In this document: positions 4,995 to 6,884 of the stretch, one piece after another | Position numbering within the stretch: the stretch's first letter is position 1 | Layout of the letters: each line of letters begins with the position of its first letter | NCBI GenBank assembly: GCA_023395435.1 | Contig: JAEWZG010000110.1 | Coordinates: forward strand, 1-6,884 | Direction: 5' to 3' | From: Bacillota bacterium | Lineage (GTDB): Bacteria > Bacillota > Clostridia > Oscillospirales > Ruminococcaceae | Length of the DNA stretch: 6,884 nt | The notes under the pieces: generated by a model | Database searches by the model: none | What the model was told of the DNA's origin: nothing | Seen by the model: the letters and a program-made list of their open reading frames with translations, nothing else | Made by a program: the position numbers and the translations under genes

Positions 4995-6689
4995 TTGAAA
5001 AAACAAAGCTTTCTGGTAGGGTCATTTATACTGGTTATATCTGTTATAATAACAAAAATAATCGGGCTGTTTTTTAAAATACCGCTTGCAAATATACTTG
5101 GTGGAACAGGTATGGGGTATTTTAGCTGTGCATACGCAATTTTTATGCCTGTATATTCCGTTTCAGTCACTGGTCTTCCTGCTGCTGTATCACGAATGGT
5201 TGCTGAAAATATGGCTTTTGAGCATTACGCAAATGTAAGAAAAATACGACGTGCTGCTATTCTCGGCTTTTCTGGAATAGGAATACTCTCGGCCGTTGCA
5301 ATATTTGCTCTTGCATCACCGTTCACAAAATACGTTGTTGAAAATGAAAAATCATACCCCGCACTTATTGCTATTGCTCCTTGTATATTCTTCGGAGCTG
5401 TTCTTTCAGTTTATAGAGGATACTATGAAGGTATGCGCAATATGTTCCCAACTGCAATATCACAAATTATTGAATCGTTTGTTAAGCTCATTGCAGGGCT
5501 CGGATTTGCATATGGTGCAATGATGTATGCCAATGACTGCTTTGAAAAGACAGGTAAGGTATTTGGGACAGTATGTGAAAGCCTTGAACAGGCACAAAGC
5601 ATGGCTTTGCCTTATGTAGCAGCAGCAGCTATTGCGGGTGTTACACTATCATCAGGAGTGGCACTTTTATACCTTATGATAAGATACAGCCTATTTAGTG
5701 ACGGCATTACTAAAGAAATGTTAAAGGGAGATAAGACTACCGAGCGAAAAAGAGACCTCTTAAAACAACTCATAAGAATAGTTATTCCTATTGCTCTTGG
5801 TTCAATTGTGACAAACCTTACTTCCTTAATTGACCTTGGAACGATAATACGTTGCCTTAATACAACTATAAAAAATAATACAGTGTATTTTCTCCACCAT
5901 TACCGAAATATTCTTGATAATAATATGACGCTATCAATGATACCAAATTTCATATACGGTTCTTTTACTGGATTGGCTATAACCGTATTCAATCTTGTTC
6001 CATCAATGACAAATATGTTTGGAAAAGGCATACTTCCAAACCTCGCCGAAGCATGGGCTGTAAAAGACAGGCAGAGAGTCAAAAAAAATATTCACTCTGT
6101 TATCAGTGTCACTGGCATAATTTCTATTCCTGCTGGTATAGGAATGGCTGTACTTGCCAATCCTATTTTAAATCTTTTATTCTCATCCCGTCCCGAAGAA
6201 GTAATGTCAATAAGTCGGTCAATGTCTATACTCGGTATTGGAGTGATATTCCTGTCACTTTCTATTCCTGCCTTTGCAATGCTTCAAGCAATAGGGAGAG
6301 CTGATTTGCCTGTTAAGATAATGATTGTGGGGGTTATAATAAAGCTTATCGGAAATGTATCGCTCATTTATATCCCACAAATTAATGTTGACGGAGCAGC
6401 AATCTCAACAACAATATGCTATCTGTTCATCTGTATAGCCTGTCAGCGTTGCATAAAAAAGCTAACAGGGGTCAAACTTGATATAAAAAGGCTGTACCTA
6501 AAGCCTGGCTTTGCTGGAATTATATGCGGAGCAAGTGCTTATCTTATAAATGAAGTAATGACAAGGTATATTTCAGCGAAGATTGCAGTGCTTGGAGCAA
6601 TAGCATTTGCAGGTATAATTTATCTTATTACTCTGTATCTTCTTGACATAACTGAGGGAAAAAACATAAAAGAAGTATTTTATAAATAA
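4995..6689 (+). CDS. MOP-superfamily lipid-linked oligosaccharide flippase, SpoVB family
   Basis: The 564-residue integral membrane protein belongs to the polysaccharide-transport/SpoVB branch of the MOP superfamily, which moves lipid-linked glycan precursors across the cytoplasmic membrane. About 14 membrane helices are visible, near residues 7-28, 42-62, 87-109, 120-140, 153-177, 205-229, 258-282, 319-340, 366-395, 408-430, 437-460, 467-488, 503-522 and 528-550. Family hallmarks are the N-terminal KIIGLFFKIPLANILGGTGMGYF (21-43), LPAAVSRMVAE (61-71), YRGYYEGMRNMFPTAISQIIES (140-161) and AIGRADLPVK (432-441). The substrate could be lipid II or another undecaprenyl-linked glycan; B. subtilis relatives include SpoVB and YabM. 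The protein is somewhat longer than typical SpoVB (about 520-540), the extra length being in loops at about 178-204 and 283-318. Translation starts at TTG. The downstream mazG gene gives the same neighbourhood as yabM-yabN in B. subtilis, so a YabM-like or SpoVB-like role is inferred without choosing between them. Confidence 0.92.
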   Translation: MKKQSFLVGSFILVISVIITKIIGLFFKIPLANILGGTGMGYFSCAYAIFMPVYSVSVTGLPAAVSRMVAENMAFEHYANVRKIRRAAILGFSGIGILSAVAIFALASPFTKYVVENEKSYPALIAIAPCIFFGAVLSVYRGYYEGMRNMFPTAISQIIESFVKLIAGLGFAYGAMMYANDCFEKTGKVFGTVCESLEQAQSMALPYVAAAAIAGVTLSSGVALLYLMIRYSLFSDGITKEMLKGDKTTERKRDLLKQLIRIVIPIALGSIVTNLTSLIDLGTIIRCLNTTIKNNTVYFLHHYRNILDNNMTLSMIPNFIYGSFTGLAITVFNLVPSMTNMFGKGILPNLAEAWAVKDRQRVKKNIHSVISVTGIISIPAGIGMAVLANPILNLLFSSRPEEVMSISRSMSILGIGVIFLSLSIPAFAMLQAIGRADLPVKIMIVGVIIKLIGNVSLIYIPQINVDGAAISTTICYLFICIACQRCIKKLTGVKLDIKRLYLKPGFAGIICGASAYLINEVMTRYISAKIAVLGAIAFAGIIYLITLYLLDITEGKNIKEVFYK

Positions 6690-6704
6690 ATTTTGCATAA
6701 TCTA

Positions 6705-6733
6705 TTGAAATAATCAGGAAATTAGGGTATTAT
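6705..6733 (+). promoter_or_regulatory. Candidate sigma-A promoter for mazG
   Basis: TTGAAA (6705-6710) and TATTAT (6728-6733) are separated by exactly 17 bases, each matching 5 of 6 consensus positions; an overlapping TATAAT is at 6731-6736. Transcription would begin near 6740, leaving a leader of about 57 bases. A second TATAAT at 6762-6767 lacks a good -35. No terminator hairpin is visible between the flippase stop and this site, so mazG may also be read through from the flippase gene. Confidence 0.5.
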
Positions 6734-6777
6734 AATTTTAGCGTTTTATCCACAATACACCTATAATCCTATGTTTT

Positions 6778-6783
6778 GAGGAG
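6778..6783 (+). promoter_or_regulatory. mazG ribosome binding site with long spacer
   Basis: GAGGAG lies 13 bases before the ATG at 6797, longer than the usual 5-10. The nearer candidate starts in the region run straight into stop codons (the ATG at 6771 meets TGA at its third codon), so the 6797 start is retained. Confidence 0.5.
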
Positions 6784-6796
6784 AAAATAATCAAAA

Positions 6797-6884
6797 ATGC
6801 TTGACTTTTCTTTAAATAAATATTACACTATAAATGACCTTGTAAATATTATGCAAATTCTTCGAAGTGAAAATGGTTGCCCTT
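6797..6884 (+). CDS. mazG: MazG nucleoside triphosphate pyrophosphohydrolase (partial, 5' end)
   Basis: Twenty-nine codons are visible before the window ends. They read YYTINDLVNIMQILRSENGCP at residues 9-29. The pattern L..IM..LR.E.GCP is the entry to the MazG domain, which normally continues WDxEQTH. MazG enzymes hydrolyse NTPs or dNTPs to monophosphate and pyrophosphate, cleaning the pool of aberrant nucleotides. The domain begins almost at the N-terminus, so the tetrapyrrole-methylase-like domain fused in front of MazG in B. subtilis YabN is absent here. The gene follows the flippase by 107 bases. The GAGGAG site and a candidate promoter lie upstream. The remainder, including the metal-binding EExxE motif, is outside the window, so activity cannot be judged. 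Confidence 0.9.
   Translation, partial: MLDFSLNKYYTINDLVNIMQILRSENGCP

Noticed and set aside
4928..5170. 80-codon open frame on the minus strand over the flippase start
   Set aside because: It overlaps the conserved N-terminus of the flippase and the divergent regulatory region, with no protein-like pattern.

Overview
The window is ordinary chromosomal DNA from a low-GC Gram-positive bacterium. It is most likely a clostridial relative of the Ruminococcaceae/Oscillospirales type. That placement is an inference from the AT-rich sequence, strong AGGAGG-like ribosome sites, a TTG start, a SpoVB-family flippase next to mazG, and the general look of the proteins. No mobile element, CRISPR array, tRNA or rRNA was found, and no gene is visibly broken.

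Layout, left to right. Bases 2-52 are the last 16 codons of an unidentified gene on the + strand. It is followed closely by ychF (84-1178, +), a ribosome-associated P-loop ATPase. A perfect 14-bp hairpin (1191-1221) then separates ychF from a convergent minus-strand block and probably terminates transcription from both sides. The minus-strand block, in order of transcription, is trpS (3096-2086, tryptophanyl-tRNA synthetase), an 89-residue three-helix membrane protein of unknown function (2077-1808), and an HD-domain phosphohydrolase of the YfbR/HDDC2 type (1795-1226). Gaps of 8 and 12 bases, with Shine-Dalgarno sequences at or next to the preceding stop codons, indicate one operon. A probable promoter lies just upstream of trpS, and there is no room or motif for a T-box leader.

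Further right, a second minus-strand pair is a fold-type I PLP aminotransferase (4813-3617) and a small NTF2/SnoaL-like protein (3610-3224), 6 bases apart. A 181-bp AT-rich divergent intergenic region (4814-4994) holds a plausible minus-strand -10 box, a 9-bp inverted repeat with a bulge, and a CATAAAAT element facing the + strand gene. That gene is a 14-helix MOP-superfamily flippase of the SpoVB family with a TTG start (4995-6689, +). It is followed by a good candidate promoter and the first 29 codons of mazG (6797 to the window edge), a nucleoside triphosphate pyrophosphohydrolase. Flippase followed by a mazG-domain gene matches the yabM-yabN order known from Bacillus subtilis.

Taken together, the window is mostly housekeeping: translation (YchF, TrpRS), nucleotide-pool cleaning (HD phosphohydrolase, MazG), amino-acid metabolism (aminotransferase) and envelope or spore-coat precursor export (flippase). 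I did not find a convincing previously undescribed system. The points most worth a second look are the two small unassigned proteins and the regulatory elements between the divergent genes.
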